Below, in pieces: positions 51,697 through 59,902 of a stretch of 64,000 bases of DNA (its first letter is position 1; every line of letters begins with the position of its first letter). A program made the position numbers and the translations under genes. Source of the stretch: Eubacterium sp. UBA3279 (lineage in GTDB: Bacteria; Bacillota; Clostridia; Lachnospirales; Lachnospiraceae); the NCBI GenBank assembly GCA_002361775.1, contig DETV01000113.1, positions 70,562 to 134,561 on the forward strand, read 5' to 3'. Below the pieces are notes generated by a model, which saw nothing but the letters and a program-made list of their open reading frames with translations, was not told where the DNA came from and did no database searches.

Positions 51697-51888
51697 ATGA
51701 ACTATATGTATGCCACAGAAAAGAATTTTACAATATGCGAATCAATTATAAAAACACTGAATGAAAATGAAGTTTCCATTTCTCAAGCCTATGCAATTTT
51801 AGACCGCGTAAAGTATAAAATTGCACAGGACACCAAAGTGGGCGAGCTTATTGGTTTTGAGCGTGAAGATCCTTCAGAAAATCCATAA
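51697..51888 (+). CDS. Small hypothetical phage protein
   Basis: 63 residues, helical: NFTICESIIKTLNENEVSISQAYAILDRVKYKIAQDTKVGELIGFE. Six bases after micropeptide copy 3. The 3' end overlaps the minus-strand Cys-rich gene by 41 bases. Unknown. Confidence 0.6.
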   Translation: MNYMYATEKNFTICESIIKTLNENEVSISQAYAILDRVKYKIAQDTKVGELIGFEREDPSENP

Positions 51889-52045
51889 CCATTTTAATAG
51901 ATTCTTCATCAGAACAACTAGCAAAAGCAGAAAGCTCGCATTGGGCACTGTTTCTATTATTAAGAGATATTTGGATTGGAGAATAAAATACACAATCACG
52001 GCGACAATTCCCTTTAATAAATGGACAATATGTAAGTTTGCTCAC
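51848..52045 (-). CDS. Small Cys-rich protein (cassette 4, minus strand)
   Basis: 65 residues from GTG 52045: YCPFIKGNCRRDCVFYSP ... CELSAFASCSDEESIKMVMDFLKDL. The C-x6-C-x3-C ... C spacing suggests a metal or Fe-S site, as in small phage Cys proteins. GGGAG about 10 bases upstream. An out-of-frame leader (MPEYKEGRLNCEQTYILSIY) from the repeat hairpin overlaps its start. Promoter in repeat copy 4. Confidence 0.65.
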   Translation of the reverse strand: MSKLTYCPFIKGNCRRDCVFYSPIQISLNNRNSAQCELSAFASCSDEESIKMVMDFLKDLHAQNQ

Positions 52046-52066
52046 AGTTAAGTCTCCCTTCTTTAT

Positions 52067-52124
52067 ACTCGGGCATGGCGGTGCCCTGTAATAAAAGTAT
52101 AGGGGAAAAGAATAGGAAATACAA
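52067..52124. repeat. Cassette control element, copy 4 (without micropeptide)
   Basis: Hairpin GGGCA-TGGCGG-TGCCC, in which both arms differ from copies 1-3 at paired positions (compensatory), and minus-strand promoter (-10 TATACT 52096-52101, 17 bp, -35 TTGTAT 52119-52124). The plus-strand micropeptide is absent. Confidence 0.8.
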
Positions 52125-52212
52125 GTTGATACGCAACATTGAATTCAACACCTTACGACATAAGGAAACAAGTACAACCAGTATTGCATACATATAGCCA
52201 GGAGGTGATTTG

Positions 52213-52371
52213 ATGGCTTTTCGCAATGTAACAATCGTAAACGGAGTAAAAATTGAACTTAAAGACCTTGATCCAGAAGACAGAGAAAGAATGCGACTTG
52301 AATTAAATCGGAGAGCTGCATCAAGGGTCGGGTATGTGGAAGTACAGGAAAAAGAAGATAAGACCGCCTGA
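52213..52371 (+). CDS. 52-residue hypothetical phage protein
   Basis: MAFRNVTIVNGVKIELKDLD then PEDRERMRLELNRRAASRVGYVEVQ. AGGAGGTGATTTG before ATG 52213. Small soluble phage protein, below common length cut-offs. The stop codon lies in a small GC hairpin (CCGCC-TGA-GGGCGG). Unknown function. Confidence 0.65.
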   Translation: MAFRNVTIVNGVKIELKDLDPEDRERMRLELNRRAASRVGYVEVQEKEDKTA

Positions 52372-52392
52372 GGGCGGGAGAGGAGGACAAGC

Positions 52393-52581
52393 GTGATTAA
52401 GGACATGATTATAGCCGTGTTACTGGCCAGGGTAAGTATGGTTTACATATTCACAGAGTACACACCAATCGAAGAAACCTTTGTATTCTGGTTTCTGGCA
52501 ATCATATCTTTTATTCTGATATTGATGGCAGACGATAAGATACAACGGATCCGATCAAAAAGGAGGGAACAAGATGGATAA
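52393..52581 (+). CDS. Small membrane protein, unknown
   Basis: 62 residues from GTG 52393 (GAGGAGG before it): two hydrophobic segments (MIIAVLLARVSMVYIF and FVFWFLAIISFILILMA) and a basic tail. Its end overlaps the next gene by eight bases. Unknown. Confidence 0.65.
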   Translation: MIKDMIIAVLLARVSMVYIFTEYTPIEETFVFWFLAIISFILILMADDKIQRIRSKRREQDG

Positions 52582-52756
52582 CACGAAGGCATGTATAGAA
52601 AAGATTAAAGAAAGAATCGAAGAGCTGAAACAGCAGAGAAAAAAATGGGAAAAAATACACGCCATCAATTATGCAATGGGTTGGTTCAGAAAAGATAAGG
52701 CAGTGCCGTATGAGGTTTTGAAATTCATTATGGATTGTAAAGATCTGACATATTAA
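52574..52756 (+). CDS. Small coiled-coil phage protein
   Basis: 60 residues: IEKIKERIEELKQQRKKWEKIHAINYAMGWFRKDKAVPYEVLKFIM. Short coiled coil then a globular tail. AGGAGGGAACAAG before ATG, overlapping the previous gene. Unknown. Confidence 0.62.
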   Translation: MDNTKACIEKIKERIEELKQQRKKWEKIHAINYAMGWFRKDKAVPYEVLKFIMDCKDLTY

Positions 52757-52766
52757 GGAGTAAAAG

Positions 52767-52961
52767 ATGAGGTTAACAATGAAAAATCCAGGTGGAAGGA
52801 ACTACCGCCTTGCCTGCGCCAGAGAATCAGAAGATCTCCGGGTAGATATGGGAAGGGAGTACCCGACACTGTTCGGGAACAAGGTTGATACCATAGGAAG
52901 GATTGAAGATATCTGTACGCTGGAAGAGGCAGAACAGATCTTAAAATCACATAAAAAATAG
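52767..52961 (+). CDS. Small hypothetical phage protein
   Basis: 64 residues: RLTMKNPGGRNYRLACARESEDLRVDMGREYPTLFGNKVDTIGRIEDICTLEEAEQILKSHKK, a small phage protein type without known role. AAGGAG before ATG. Last gene before a terminator-rich gap. Confidence 0.65.
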   Translation: MRLTMKNPGGRNYRLACARESEDLRVDMGREYPTLFGNKVDTIGRIEDICTLEEAEQILKSHKK

Positions 52962-53137
52962 CACGTGTTCCGCAAAAACACGTGCCGGTGAACTGTCGCC
53001 CACAAAAAAATATAACATAATTATCATATCATGCGGGCGGCAGATTTTCAAGAAAAAACGGCGAAAATCCGCCGTTTTAATTTTACAAAAAATAACTCTT
53101 TCCCGGACTTGTAATAGATAGTAACAAATCAGGGAAA
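52961..53137. promoter_or_regulatory. Non-coding gap before rep: two hairpins and an inverted repeat
   Basis: GCACGTGTT/ACACGTGC hairpin (52961-52985); terminator-like AAAACGGCG/CGCCGTTTT (53055-53078) with AATTTT; and an inverted repeat TTTCCCGGACTTGT (53099-53112) with 12 of 14 bases complementary to 53124-53137. The last lies 22 nt before the rep start and may be a Rep-binding or nick region. Confidence 0.55.
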
Positions 53138-53159
53138 AAGAAAAAGGCTTGAGGATGAT

Positions 53160-54080
53160 ATGAGAAAGAAGAAAAAAGGAATGGTATTCATTCCATATGA
53201 CTACGAAGCAGCATTTCAACAAAATCTGGATAATCTCCATGAGTTATTTGTGGAAGAACTTCTGAAGAACCGGTACAAATGTGTATACACACTAAAAGAG
53301 ATCACCGCAGGAGATCAGTTCGAGGTTGAGATTTATCCGGAATTTACCTCTATGGACCAGATCCCGGAAGAGGGGAGAAAAAAAGATAATAGACGGGCGC
53401 AGAAAAACTTAAATGATAAAAACGCAAGGAAGTATGTGACACGGCTGATCAACAATAACTTTGGAGACGGGGATATTTGGTTAACCCTTACCTACCGCCC
53501 TGGGGAAGAGCCAGAAAATATGGAGGATGCCATCCACAATATGCAAAACTACATAGGGCGGATCAATTACCGTAGGAAAAAGAGAGAGATGGACATTGCA
53601 AAATACGTCTACATTACGGAATTTTCCCCAGAGTCAGAGATTCGCTGGCATCACCATGTTGTGATGGACGGAGGATTGGATATGGACACAGTGGAGGAAG
53701 TCTGGACAAAGGGAGACAGAAACAGGGCGAGACGTATCAACCGAGATGAATTTGGTTTAACCGGAATGTCTTGTTACATGACCAAAGAAAAGAATCGGAA
53801 AAAGAACGAGAGACGCTGGAATTCTTCAAAGAACCTGAAAAAATTCCAGGTAAGAAAGGTGCGAAGTAAGCGCCCGGAGGCGAGGAGTGGGAACTACAGG
53901 AAGATCAGCAGCTATATCAATGGCTTTGTGAAAGATAGGGCAGTGCTGGAAGGACAAGTGAAGAAATGGTACCCGGACAAGCAGTATCTGGATTCAGCGG
54001 TATATTACAACGATTTTAACGGGATGTTTTATATCCATGTAAGGATGAGGAGAGGACCAGATGGGTGGATAAAACCTTAA
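53160..54080 (+). CDS. HUH-type replication initiator (Rep, G2P-like)
   Basis: 306 residues. Rolling-circle type motifs in order: WLTLTY (107-112, motif 1), RWHHHVV (164-168, HUH motif), and GMSCYMTKEK with Tyr206 and Lys209 (motif 3), as in the Rep_ORF2/G2P proteins of filamentous phages and small replicons. A single catalytic Tyr would nick one strand at a stem-loop origin. The flanks hold inverted repeats (53099-53137) and DnaA-box-like sites (54064-54166). Weak ribosome site (TTGAGGATG). A HUH Rep in a tailed prophage is uncommon but seen in clostridial phages. Confidence 0.8.
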   Translation: MRKKKKGMVFIPYDYEAAFQQNLDNLHELFVEELLKNRYKCVYTLKEITAGDQFEVEIYPEFTSMDQIPEEGRKKDNRRAQKNLNDKNARKYVTRLINNNFGDGDIWLTLTYRPGEEPENMEDAIHNMQNYIGRINYRRKKREMDIAKYVYITEFSPESEIRWHHHVVMDGGLDMDTVEEVWTKGDRNRARRINRDEFGLTGMSCYMTKEKNRKKNERRWNSSKNLKKFQVRKVRSKRPEARSGNYRKISSYINGFVKDRAVLEGQVKKWYPDKQYLDSAVYYNDFNGMFYIHVRMRRGPDGWIKP

Positions 54081-54181
54081 AAACAGTGGATAACTTTATT
54101 GGACTTTCACACTGTGAAGCGGTTGTACTATTTCGGAAATGCGAAAGCGGAACATAGTTATCCACATACCTTAAAAACAGT
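54064..54181. other. Putative replication origin (DnaA boxes, inverted and direct repeats)
   Basis: A perfect DnaA box TTATCCACA at 54158-54166 and two 8/9 matches on the other strand (54064-54072, 54085-54093). The outer arms GTGGATAACT (54086-54095) and AGTTATCCAC (54156-54165) are a perfect inverted repeat, enclosed by direct repeats CCTTAAAAACAGT (54075-54087, 54169-54181). An inner TTCACA-C-TGTGAA palindrome lies between. Confidence 0.6.
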
Positions 54182-54199
54182 AGGGAAGGAGAGAAAAAA

Positions 54200-54625
54200 A
54201 TGTGGAAAATAGATGTTTTTATGGAAAATGGCAATAAAGCACCGCAGGAAACGAACGGTATGTTTGGTTATGTGCTTCGGTGCGAGGGATTTGAGGACAA
54301 GATATCCTTCGGATCCTGCCGCCATACCAGAAATGGACGTGATCTGGTCATGCTGCTGGAGATTTTAAGGCGCTGCAATAGATGCCAGCTGGTACTGCAT
54401 ACCGACAATAAGTATCTGATCGGAAATCTTGCAAGGCTGGATATTTATAAAAACCATGATTGGAAAAATGCAAAAGGTGAAGAAATAAAATTCCGGGAGC
54501 AGTGGGAACAGATCAACAAGGAACTGCAGGGAAAAACCTTATGCTGTCAGTGTGGAACACATGAATTTACTGACTGGCTACAGACGGAAATGAGACGAAG
54601 GGAGCAGGGAGAAAAACATGTTTGA
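54200..54625 (+). CDS. Ribonuclease H-like protein
   Basis: 141 residues of RNase H fold with all four acidic residues in place: D5 (IDVFMENG), E54 (LLEIL), D69 (LHTDNKYL) and D125 (HEFTDWLQ). The TDNKYLIGNL segment is typical of RNase HI-type proteins. Could remove RNA primers or R-loops during phage replication, fitting its place beside the Rep gene. Overlaps the next gene by eight bases. Confidence 0.82.
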   Translation: MWKIDVFMENGNKAPQETNGMFGYVLRCEGFEDKISFGSCRHTRNGRDLVMLLEILRRCNRCQLVLHTDNKYLIGNLARLDIYKNHDWKNAKGEEIKFREQWEQINKELQGKTLCCQCGTHEFTDWLQTEMRRREQGEKHV

Positions 54626-55109
54626 TAAATTTGGAGAATTTGACAATTATGAAGAAATAAACCGGGCGGCGGAAGGTTTCTTTAATGAAGGGGATCTGGA
54701 AAGCCTGAAGGAAATGGCAGCAGAAAACGGGATTCCAGAAGAATGTGCAGAGCTTTACATAAAAGGTGAAACACCGGTACTGTGTGATGCACTAACAGCG
54801 GCGTTGGGAAAGATCGAAGTAGAATGTCAGGAATTACAGCCAAAGCAGATCATGGAAGACTGGGTGGAATATATCAAAGGTCGGTGTATGGAACAGGACA
54901 AAATCGCACTTGCGGTCCGGAAGAAAGGGAAAACCTTGAAAGGATGTATGGCTGAATTGTTGAAATGGTCTTTTGCCAACCAGATACCGGTAGATAAAGA
55001 AATCTTAAAAGCAGCAGGTGTATCGGCTAGAATGGTAACCTTGGGAATACCGGGGATGGGACGTGCAAAAAAGATCATAAAAGAGTATTACTTGGGAGGC
55101 GTGAAATGA
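54618..55109 (+). CDS. Hypothetical phage protein upstream of PcfJ
   Basis: 163 residues, acidic N-terminal half (FGEFDNYEEINRAAEGFFNEGDLESLKEMAAENGIPEECAELYIKG) and a basic C-terminal helical part (LKAAGVSARMVTLGIPGMGRAKKIIKEYY). No family I can name. It overlaps both neighbours by a few bases and often such genes precede pcfJ in clostridial phages. Not PcfK by sequence. Confidence 0.7.
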   Translation: MFDKFGEFDNYEEINRAAEGFFNEGDLESLKEMAAENGIPEECAELYIKGETPVLCDALTAALGKIEVECQELQPKQIMEDWVEYIKGRCMEQDKIALAVRKKGKTLKGCMAELLKWSFANQIPVDKEILKAAGVSARMVTLGIPGMGRAKKIIKEYYLGGVK

Positions 55110-57139
55110 AAAAGAAAGATCTATTAAGCCTTCCCAAACTGACGGTCACGGAAAAGATGCGTCAGATGGTAGCAGAAGATCACATGGAAAGAAAAAGGGT
55201 GTTACATGGAACCGTGGAAAAGTATAAGACCTATCAGTATTACAGAGCTGTCATAGCGGATGGGATTTTAAAGCTGGCAATTTTTGAACGGAAACATATT
55301 GCAGCAGGAATTAATATTCCGGAATTTGAATTATACATCGTGAAAGACGAAAAGAAATACCTGACTTATGAACCGGCCACTGGAAAATGGTATACGGCGA
55401 AGATTGATAGCCTGACTTATGATTACGATAAGGGTTATATGTACGGAAACAAGCCGTGGATTTCCGAGGGGGAGAAAAAGAAGATCAATGATTACCTGGG
55501 AACCGGGAAAAGGGAACCAAAAGAAGCGGTACTGTATTTCCAGAACGATATCCTGAAAGAAAAACTGGAAAAACGGCACAAAAGTGAAATAGAGGCTATT
55601 GACGAGGTGATGAATACAGTACCGGATCTGCCAAAAGATTTTGACCAATGGGTGAAAACGTCTGCGTTTGTCCAGGAGCGGTACATCATGTATCATACTG
55701 GGACCAGAAAAGGTTACTGCACCCATTGTGAAAAAGAAGTAGAACTGAAAAAGATACCAAGACACAACACGCAAGGAATCTGCCCAAAGTGCAAAAGTAA
55801 AGTATATTACAAAGCCTGGAAGAAACAGAAATATTTATTTGACACAAAAAAAGTAGGGATACTACAGAAATTAACTAATGGGACCGGGTATATCCTACGG
55901 AAATTTTCGTGCCAGATCGAAAGAACATTGGAAAAAGACTGGCGGGTAAGCTTTGCCGGATGCTGGGAAACCCAGAGACGGATGCTTACAGAAGCGTTTG
56001 TGCCGGTAGAATTGTTTGAGTTCGGAGAGTACAAACGTACAGGAATAGACCGGTGGTGCCACGAGTTAAACCACGGAGTGGGAGATTATTGGCAGGAGCT
56101 GGGCGGCTCAGAAGAATGTGTCCTGTATCACAGAAATATAAAAAAACTGCGAAAAGAGGCAGGCATCCAGTACATACCGCTGGAACGGCTGTTGTCCGAA
56201 AAGCAAGGCTGTTACTGTTTTCCAACCCGATTATTCCGGGAAAGTATCCGGCATCCGCAGATGGAATATCTGATAAAGGCAGGTCTCTACAACATAGCAT
56301 GGGAATCCGGGAAAGGATATGGGGAACTCCAATGGGAAGAAAAGAAACCATGGAAACTACTGGACGTTGAAAAAGACCAGATGCAGCAGCTGATCCGGAT
56401 TAATGCAACCATAAAAGAAATGCGGGTATTGAAAAATGCCAATACTTGTGGTGTAAAACTGACAGATGAACAGCTGTTGTATTTTTCGGAAACGTTAGGG
56501 GAACGGATGATAGTGGAGATTGCAAAATTCGGGCATATGGAAAAATTTCACCGGTATTTCATGGAGAATTTTGCATCAGTACAGGAAATCGGAGATTATT
56601 TTGATTACCTCGAAGACCTGAAAGTGTTGAAAATCACAATCACCAAGAACGAACTGTTTCCGAAAAATTTCCAGACCATCCACGAAAATATCTCCATGCA
56701 AAGGCAGGAAAGGGAAGAAAAAATAGAAGGGATGAAAGTAGAAGAAAAAGATCAGTTACTACAGGAGATGCTGCCAGAGCTGGAAGAAATCTATCACGGA
56801 GAAAACGAACAGTTTTGTATTGTACTTCCTACCTGTAAAGAAGACTTCCGGAGGGAAGGAAGGGAAAACCATAACTGTGTTGGCGGCATTTATTTTGACA
56901 AGATGATAAGAGGAGAGACAGTTGTATTTTTCCTGAGAAAGAAGGAAATGCCGGAAAAAGCATTTTGTACCGTGGAAATGAAAGGAAGTCAGATCAAGCA
57001 GTGCCGGGCAATCTATAACGGAGAGCCGCCGAAAGAAGCAACGGAATTTATGGAGAGGTTTACAAAACAGGTACAGAAACGAATCGTAGAAAAAGAACGC
57101 ATGGCCAAAGGAGGGAAATCATGGAATATGTACAAATGA
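55106..57139 (+). CDS. PcfJ domain-containing protein
   Basis: 677 residues. Central zinc ribbon (CTHCEKEVELKKIPRHNTQGICPKCKSKV) and the C-terminal PcfJ domain (REGRENHNCVGGIYFDKMIRGETVVFFLRKKEMPEKAFCTVEMKGSQIKQCRA). PcfJ was named on the conjugative plasmid pCF10; homologues are widespread in phages and its molecular role is unknown. Large for this region. Overlaps both neighbours (4 and 19 bases). Confidence 0.87.
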   Translation: MKKKDLLSLPKLTVTEKMRQMVAEDHMERKRVLHGTVEKYKTYQYYRAVIADGILKLAIFERKHIAAGINIPEFELYIVKDEKKYLTYEPATGKWYTAKIDSLTYDYDKGYMYGNKPWISEGEKKKINDYLGTGKREPKEAVLYFQNDILKEKLEKRHKSEIEAIDEVMNTVPDLPKDFDQWVKTSAFVQERYIMYHTGTRKGYCTHCEKEVELKKIPRHNTQGICPKCKSKVYYKAWKKQKYLFDTKKVGILQKLTNGTGYILRKFSCQIERTLEKDWRVSFAGCWETQRRMLTEAFVPVELFEFGEYKRTGIDRWCHELNHGVGDYWQELGGSEECVLYHRNIKKLRKEAGIQYIPLERLLSEKQGCYCFPTRLFRESIRHPQMEYLIKAGLYNIAWESGKGYGELQWEEKKPWKLLDVEKDQMQQLIRINATIKEMRVLKNANTCGVKLTDEQLLYFSETLGERMIVEIAKFGHMEKFHRYFMENFASVQEIGDYFDYLEDLKVLKITITKNELFPKNFQTIHENISMQRQEREEKIEGMKVEEKDQLLQEMLPELEEIYHGENEQFCIVLPTCKEDFRREGRENHNCVGGIYFDKMIRGETVVFFLRKKEMPEKAFCTVEMKGSQIKQCRAIYNGEPPKEATEFMERFTKQVQKRIVEKERMAKGGKSWNMYK

Positions 57140-58257
57140 CACTGGATGACTGGCTGCAGGAAAAGGAAGCTATACGGAAAGATCTGTGTGTGGCAACAGA
57201 AGCTTTTGTGAGGATTGGATACCGGCTCCGGCGGATACGGGAGACAAAAGCTTATGAAAAGGACGGATACCATTCCGTCAGTGAATTTGCAGAGGCAGAG
57301 TATAAGATCAGCAAAAGCACTACCAGCACCTTTATCAAAATCCATGAGACGTTCGCGAAAGGTCCGGACAGCATGGAGTTAAAAGAACCATATAAGGGAA
57401 TCGGCAGCAGTATCCTGGGAGAAATGCTGAAACTTTCAGATGCAGACAGGGAATTGATAACACCAGATACGACCAGGGCACAGTTAAGGGAACTGAAAGC
57501 ATTTAATAAAACAGAACCGACGGAAGATACCGGATTAAGCGAAACGATCATTGAATTTTTCCGGGAAAAACCAGAAGTTCTAAATGAATTCTACAGCTCT
57601 GACGGGTACACAACGGGAGATATGGAAGAACTGGTAGATATCCTGAACCCATCCGGGAGTCTGGTATACCGGAAAGGGAGCTATATGCTGTTCTTCTATG
57701 ATCTGGACAAGGGAATCAAGTATAAAGTATTCGGAGATCCGGAAAACCACAGCATGAGCTATGGAGAGTTATTTTCTATGATGCAGGAGATCTATCATGA
57801 TGCAATTTCCGGAAACCGGACATATGAGAGCTATTACGGAAAAATGACAGTGGAAGAAACCACGGTCACAACTACAGTAACGACAACACGTCAGGCAAAA
57901 CCAGAAAAACCAGTAGAAAGTCAGGTGGAAAGAACACCGGAAAAGCCGGAGAAAGAACCGAAAAAAACACTGGAAAAAGTTCTGCCGGCAGAACCGGAAA
58001 AGCCGATAAATACAATGACGGAGACAGATTCAGAGCAGTTGCCAGGCCAGATGGAGATTATTGATTATCCGGAGGCGATGCCGAAGCAAACAAGAAAAGA
58101 ATATCTGGACGGCTGTACGGAATTTGGAATGGCGCTTTACCTGCAAAGATGGTACCTGGACAATCCGGAAGCGGGGGAAATCATAAAATCCGTAGATCGT
58201 CTGGAAGCATGGCTAAAAGAGAAGGTAGATCAAAATGGAAGGGTGGAAGAAGAATGA
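57121..58257 (+). CDS. Phage protein with N-terminal HTH-like region and Pro/Glu-rich linker
   Basis: 378 residues. The N-terminal 130 residues are helical and DNA-binding-like (YHSVSEFAEAEYKISKSTTSTFIKIHETF), a middle domain follows, then a low-complexity linker (TTVTTTVTTTRQAKPEKPVESQVER, EKPEKEPKKTLEK) and a short C-terminal domain (CTEFGMALYLQRWYLDNP). Resembles chromosome-partition or replication-associated phage proteins, but I cannot name a family. Overlaps pcfJ by 19 bases. Confidence 0.7.
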   Translation: MEYVQMTLDDWLQEKEAIRKDLCVATEAFVRIGYRLRRIRETKAYEKDGYHSVSEFAEAEYKISKSTTSTFIKIHETFAKGPDSMELKEPYKGIGSSILGEMLKLSDADRELITPDTTRAQLRELKAFNKTEPTEDTGLSETIIEFFREKPEVLNEFYSSDGYTTGDMEELVDILNPSGSLVYRKGSYMLFFYDLDKGIKYKVFGDPENHSMSYGELFSMMQEIYHDAISGNRTYESYYGKMTVEETTVTTTVTTTRQAKPEKPVESQVERTPEKPEKEPKKTLEKVLPAEPEKPINTMTETDSEQLPGQMEIIDYPEAMPKQTRKEYLDGCTEFGMALYLQRWYLDNPEAGEIIKSVDRLEAWLKEKVDQNGRVEEE

Positions 58258-58526
58258 AAACAGAAGAAAAATTTAATCCATTTCGCAACATAAACTACGA
58301 CAACATGATCCTGCCATCCATCACAATATACGATTCTCCGGCAGATCACCGGGGAGTGTACGTGGCGAGATTATTTGAGAGTGCGGTACCGGCGCCACTC
58401 GGAACTTTTGCGATAAGTGACAATATCAAAGATTTAAGGGATATGATCCAGGCAGCAGGATTTTATCTTAGAGTACCCAGAGATATATATGACCATCCGG
58501 CGGTTATAGAAACATGGTTCAGGTAA
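58254..58526 (+). CDS. Hypothetical phage protein
   Basis: 90 residues: ITIYDSPADHRGVYVARLFESAVPAPLGTFAISDNIKDLRDMIQAAGFYLRVPRDIYDHPAVIETWFR. A common small phage protein in Firmicutes of unknown role. ATG 58254 overlaps the previous stop (ATGA), GGGTGGAAG upstream. Confidence 0.75.
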   Translation: MKTEEKFNPFRNINYDNMILPSITIYDSPADHRGVYVARLFESAVPAPLGTFAISDNIKDLRDMIQAAGFYLRVPRDIYDHPAVIETWFR

Positions 58527-58549
58527 AACAAAGTAAAGGAGAAAAAAGA

Positions 58550-59020
58550 ATGATTACAATTGCAACAAAGACAAAAAGAATCACATTGAAGTTGAGCGAG
58601 GAAGAAAGCAGCAGGATGTTTGATACGTTGGTGAGCAGTCTTCTGGAGCTGTCCAAAACAGAGCCACCTAAAACAGAGCTGCCAAAAATGCAAGAATCGG
58701 AAGAAAACGAAGCAACAGCCCCCCCTGATAAGAGAAAGAAATACACCGGTTTTCTTCACATCAAATGCCCAGACTGTGGGAATACCGTAAGCTTTTGCTC
58801 AAAAACAGGAGTTAGCGGAGTGAGCTGTGAAAAATGCGGATGTAAAGAGCCATTCAAAGAACCATTAAAACAGGTATGGGTAAGCTGTGAATGTGGAAAC
58901 AAAAGCAAATACCTTACCAACCGAACCGAAGAAATGTTTGATATCAACTGTATTAATTGCGGCACACCAGTGGCAGTAAAATACAACGAAAAGAAAGGAA
59001 TGTATGAAACCATCAAATAA
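58550..59020 (+). CDS. Phage zinc-ribbon protein
   Basis: 156 residues: helical N-terminus, Pro/Glu-rich linker, then three Cys-pair knuckles (CPDCGN, SCEKCGC, SCECGN ... CINCG) that form one or two zinc ribbons. Unknown role. AAAGGAG before ATG 58550; a GTG at 58514 in frame is less likely. Ends inside the next gene (17-base overlap). Confidence 0.72.
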   Translation: MITIATKTKRITLKLSEEESSRMFDTLVSSLLELSKTEPPKTELPKMQESEENEATAPPDKRKKYTGFLHIKCPDCGNTVSFCSKTGVSGVSCEKCGCKEPFKEPLKQVWVSCECGNKSKYLTNRTEEMFDINCINCGTPVAVKYNEKKGMYETIK

Positions 59021-59369
59021 TTTACTCTTCCCGAAATCTGGGAAGAAAAAGAAAAGAAGACCCAAACCCAGACCAAGCATCCTGCAGGACAAAGACGGAC
59101 GGTGTTTTCTGTGTATGCTACTGGATAACAACAATTTTTATTACCCAGACATCGAAGAACACCACGTATTTGAAGGACCAGACCGAACAGCCAGCACAGA
59201 GGAGGGACTTACTGTGTACCTTTGTCCAAGACATCATAGAACCGGATCAGCAGCAGTACATACAGATCAGGAAACCAATTTAATAGTCAAACGATACGCC
59301 CAAGCGATCTGGGAGCAAAAACATACAAGGGAAGAATTCCGGGACAAGTTCCGGAAAAGCTATTTATGA
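59004..59369 (+). CDS. HNH-like zinc protein (DUF968-like recombination nuclease)
   Basis: 121 residues. CFLCMLL ... EEHHVFEGPDR ... GLTVYLCPRHHRTG has the two Cys, double His and C-terminal Cys/His of a treble-clef HNH-like nuclease, as in phage DUF968 proteins proposed to act in recombination or junction cleavage. Basic N-terminal tail (SGKKKKRRPKPRPS). The function is inferred. Confidence 0.72.
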   Translation: MKPSNNLLFPKSGKKKKRRPKPRPSILQDKDGRCFLCMLLDNNNFYYPDIEEHHVFEGPDRTASTEEGLTVYLCPRHHRTGSAAVHTDQETNLIVKRYAQAIWEQKHTREEFRDKFRKSYL

Positions 59370-59409
59370 CAGACCAGGCTTTTTGGTAAATATATCACAA
59401 AATACATAA

Positions 59410-59433
59410 GGGTACCGTAGCTGTGCGGTACCC
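59410..59433 (+). promoter_or_regulatory. Perfect hairpin before the next phage gene
   Basis: GGGTACCG and CGGTACCC are perfect arms with an 8-nt loop, placed just before AAAGGAG and the start at 59447. May modulate translation; no U-tract. Confidence 0.5.
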
Positions 59434-59446
59434 GGAAAGGAGTACC

Positions 59447-59902
59447 ATGAGAAAGAAAGTGGGAGATAAAATTATTATAGGAGTAAAACAGGAGGACTTA
59501 GAAGAGAGCATAGCTGGATTATCCCAGTTATTACCGGTTTTACTCAGAAATATAGCCATTGGAAATAAAGGAAATATCCGTCAAACCATGATAGATCAGG
59601 CAGAACTGAGCAAGCATTTTAACACGGCGATTGATACAATGACCATGCTGTATGCAGCGCATGTAGAGGATGGACCTGTAAAAGAAGAAATTTTAAATAT
59701 CATATCGGAGGTAGAGAGGTATCGAAAGATTGGATCTATAGAAGAATTTGAACAGCTCAAAAAGAAAAATACCCCGACAAAGGTGGAACCCAGAGGAGAA
59801 ATGTGGGTGAAATGCCAATGCGGAGCAATCATCCGCCCGAATAAATATTGTCCATACTGTGGACAGCGCTTGGAGGTGGTATTTTGTACAAAGCAATATT
59901 AA
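59447..59902 (+). CDS. Hypothetical phage protein with C-terminal zinc ribbon
   Basis: 151 residues: helical body (LEESIAGLSQLLPVLLRNIAIGNKGNIRQTMIDQAELSKHFNTAIDTMTMLYAAHV) and a C-terminal zinc ribbon (CQCGAIIRPNKYCPYCGQRL). Start at ATG 59447 with AAAGGAG; a GTG at 59423 would lie in the hairpin. Unknown role. Confidence 0.7.
   Translation: MRKKVGDKIIIGVKQEDLEESIAGLSQLLPVLLRNIAIGNKGNIRQTMIDQAELSKHFNTAIDTMTMLYAAHVEDGPVKEEILNIISEVERYRKIGSIEEFEQLKKKNTPTKVEPRGEMWVKCQCGAIIRPNKYCPYCGQRLEVVFCTKQY

Noticed and set aside
52014..52406. 130-codon minus-strand frame across repeat copy 4
   Set aside because: Only its last 20 codons, from the ATG in the hairpin, fit the leader pattern; the rest is antisense to the 52-residue gene at 52213.
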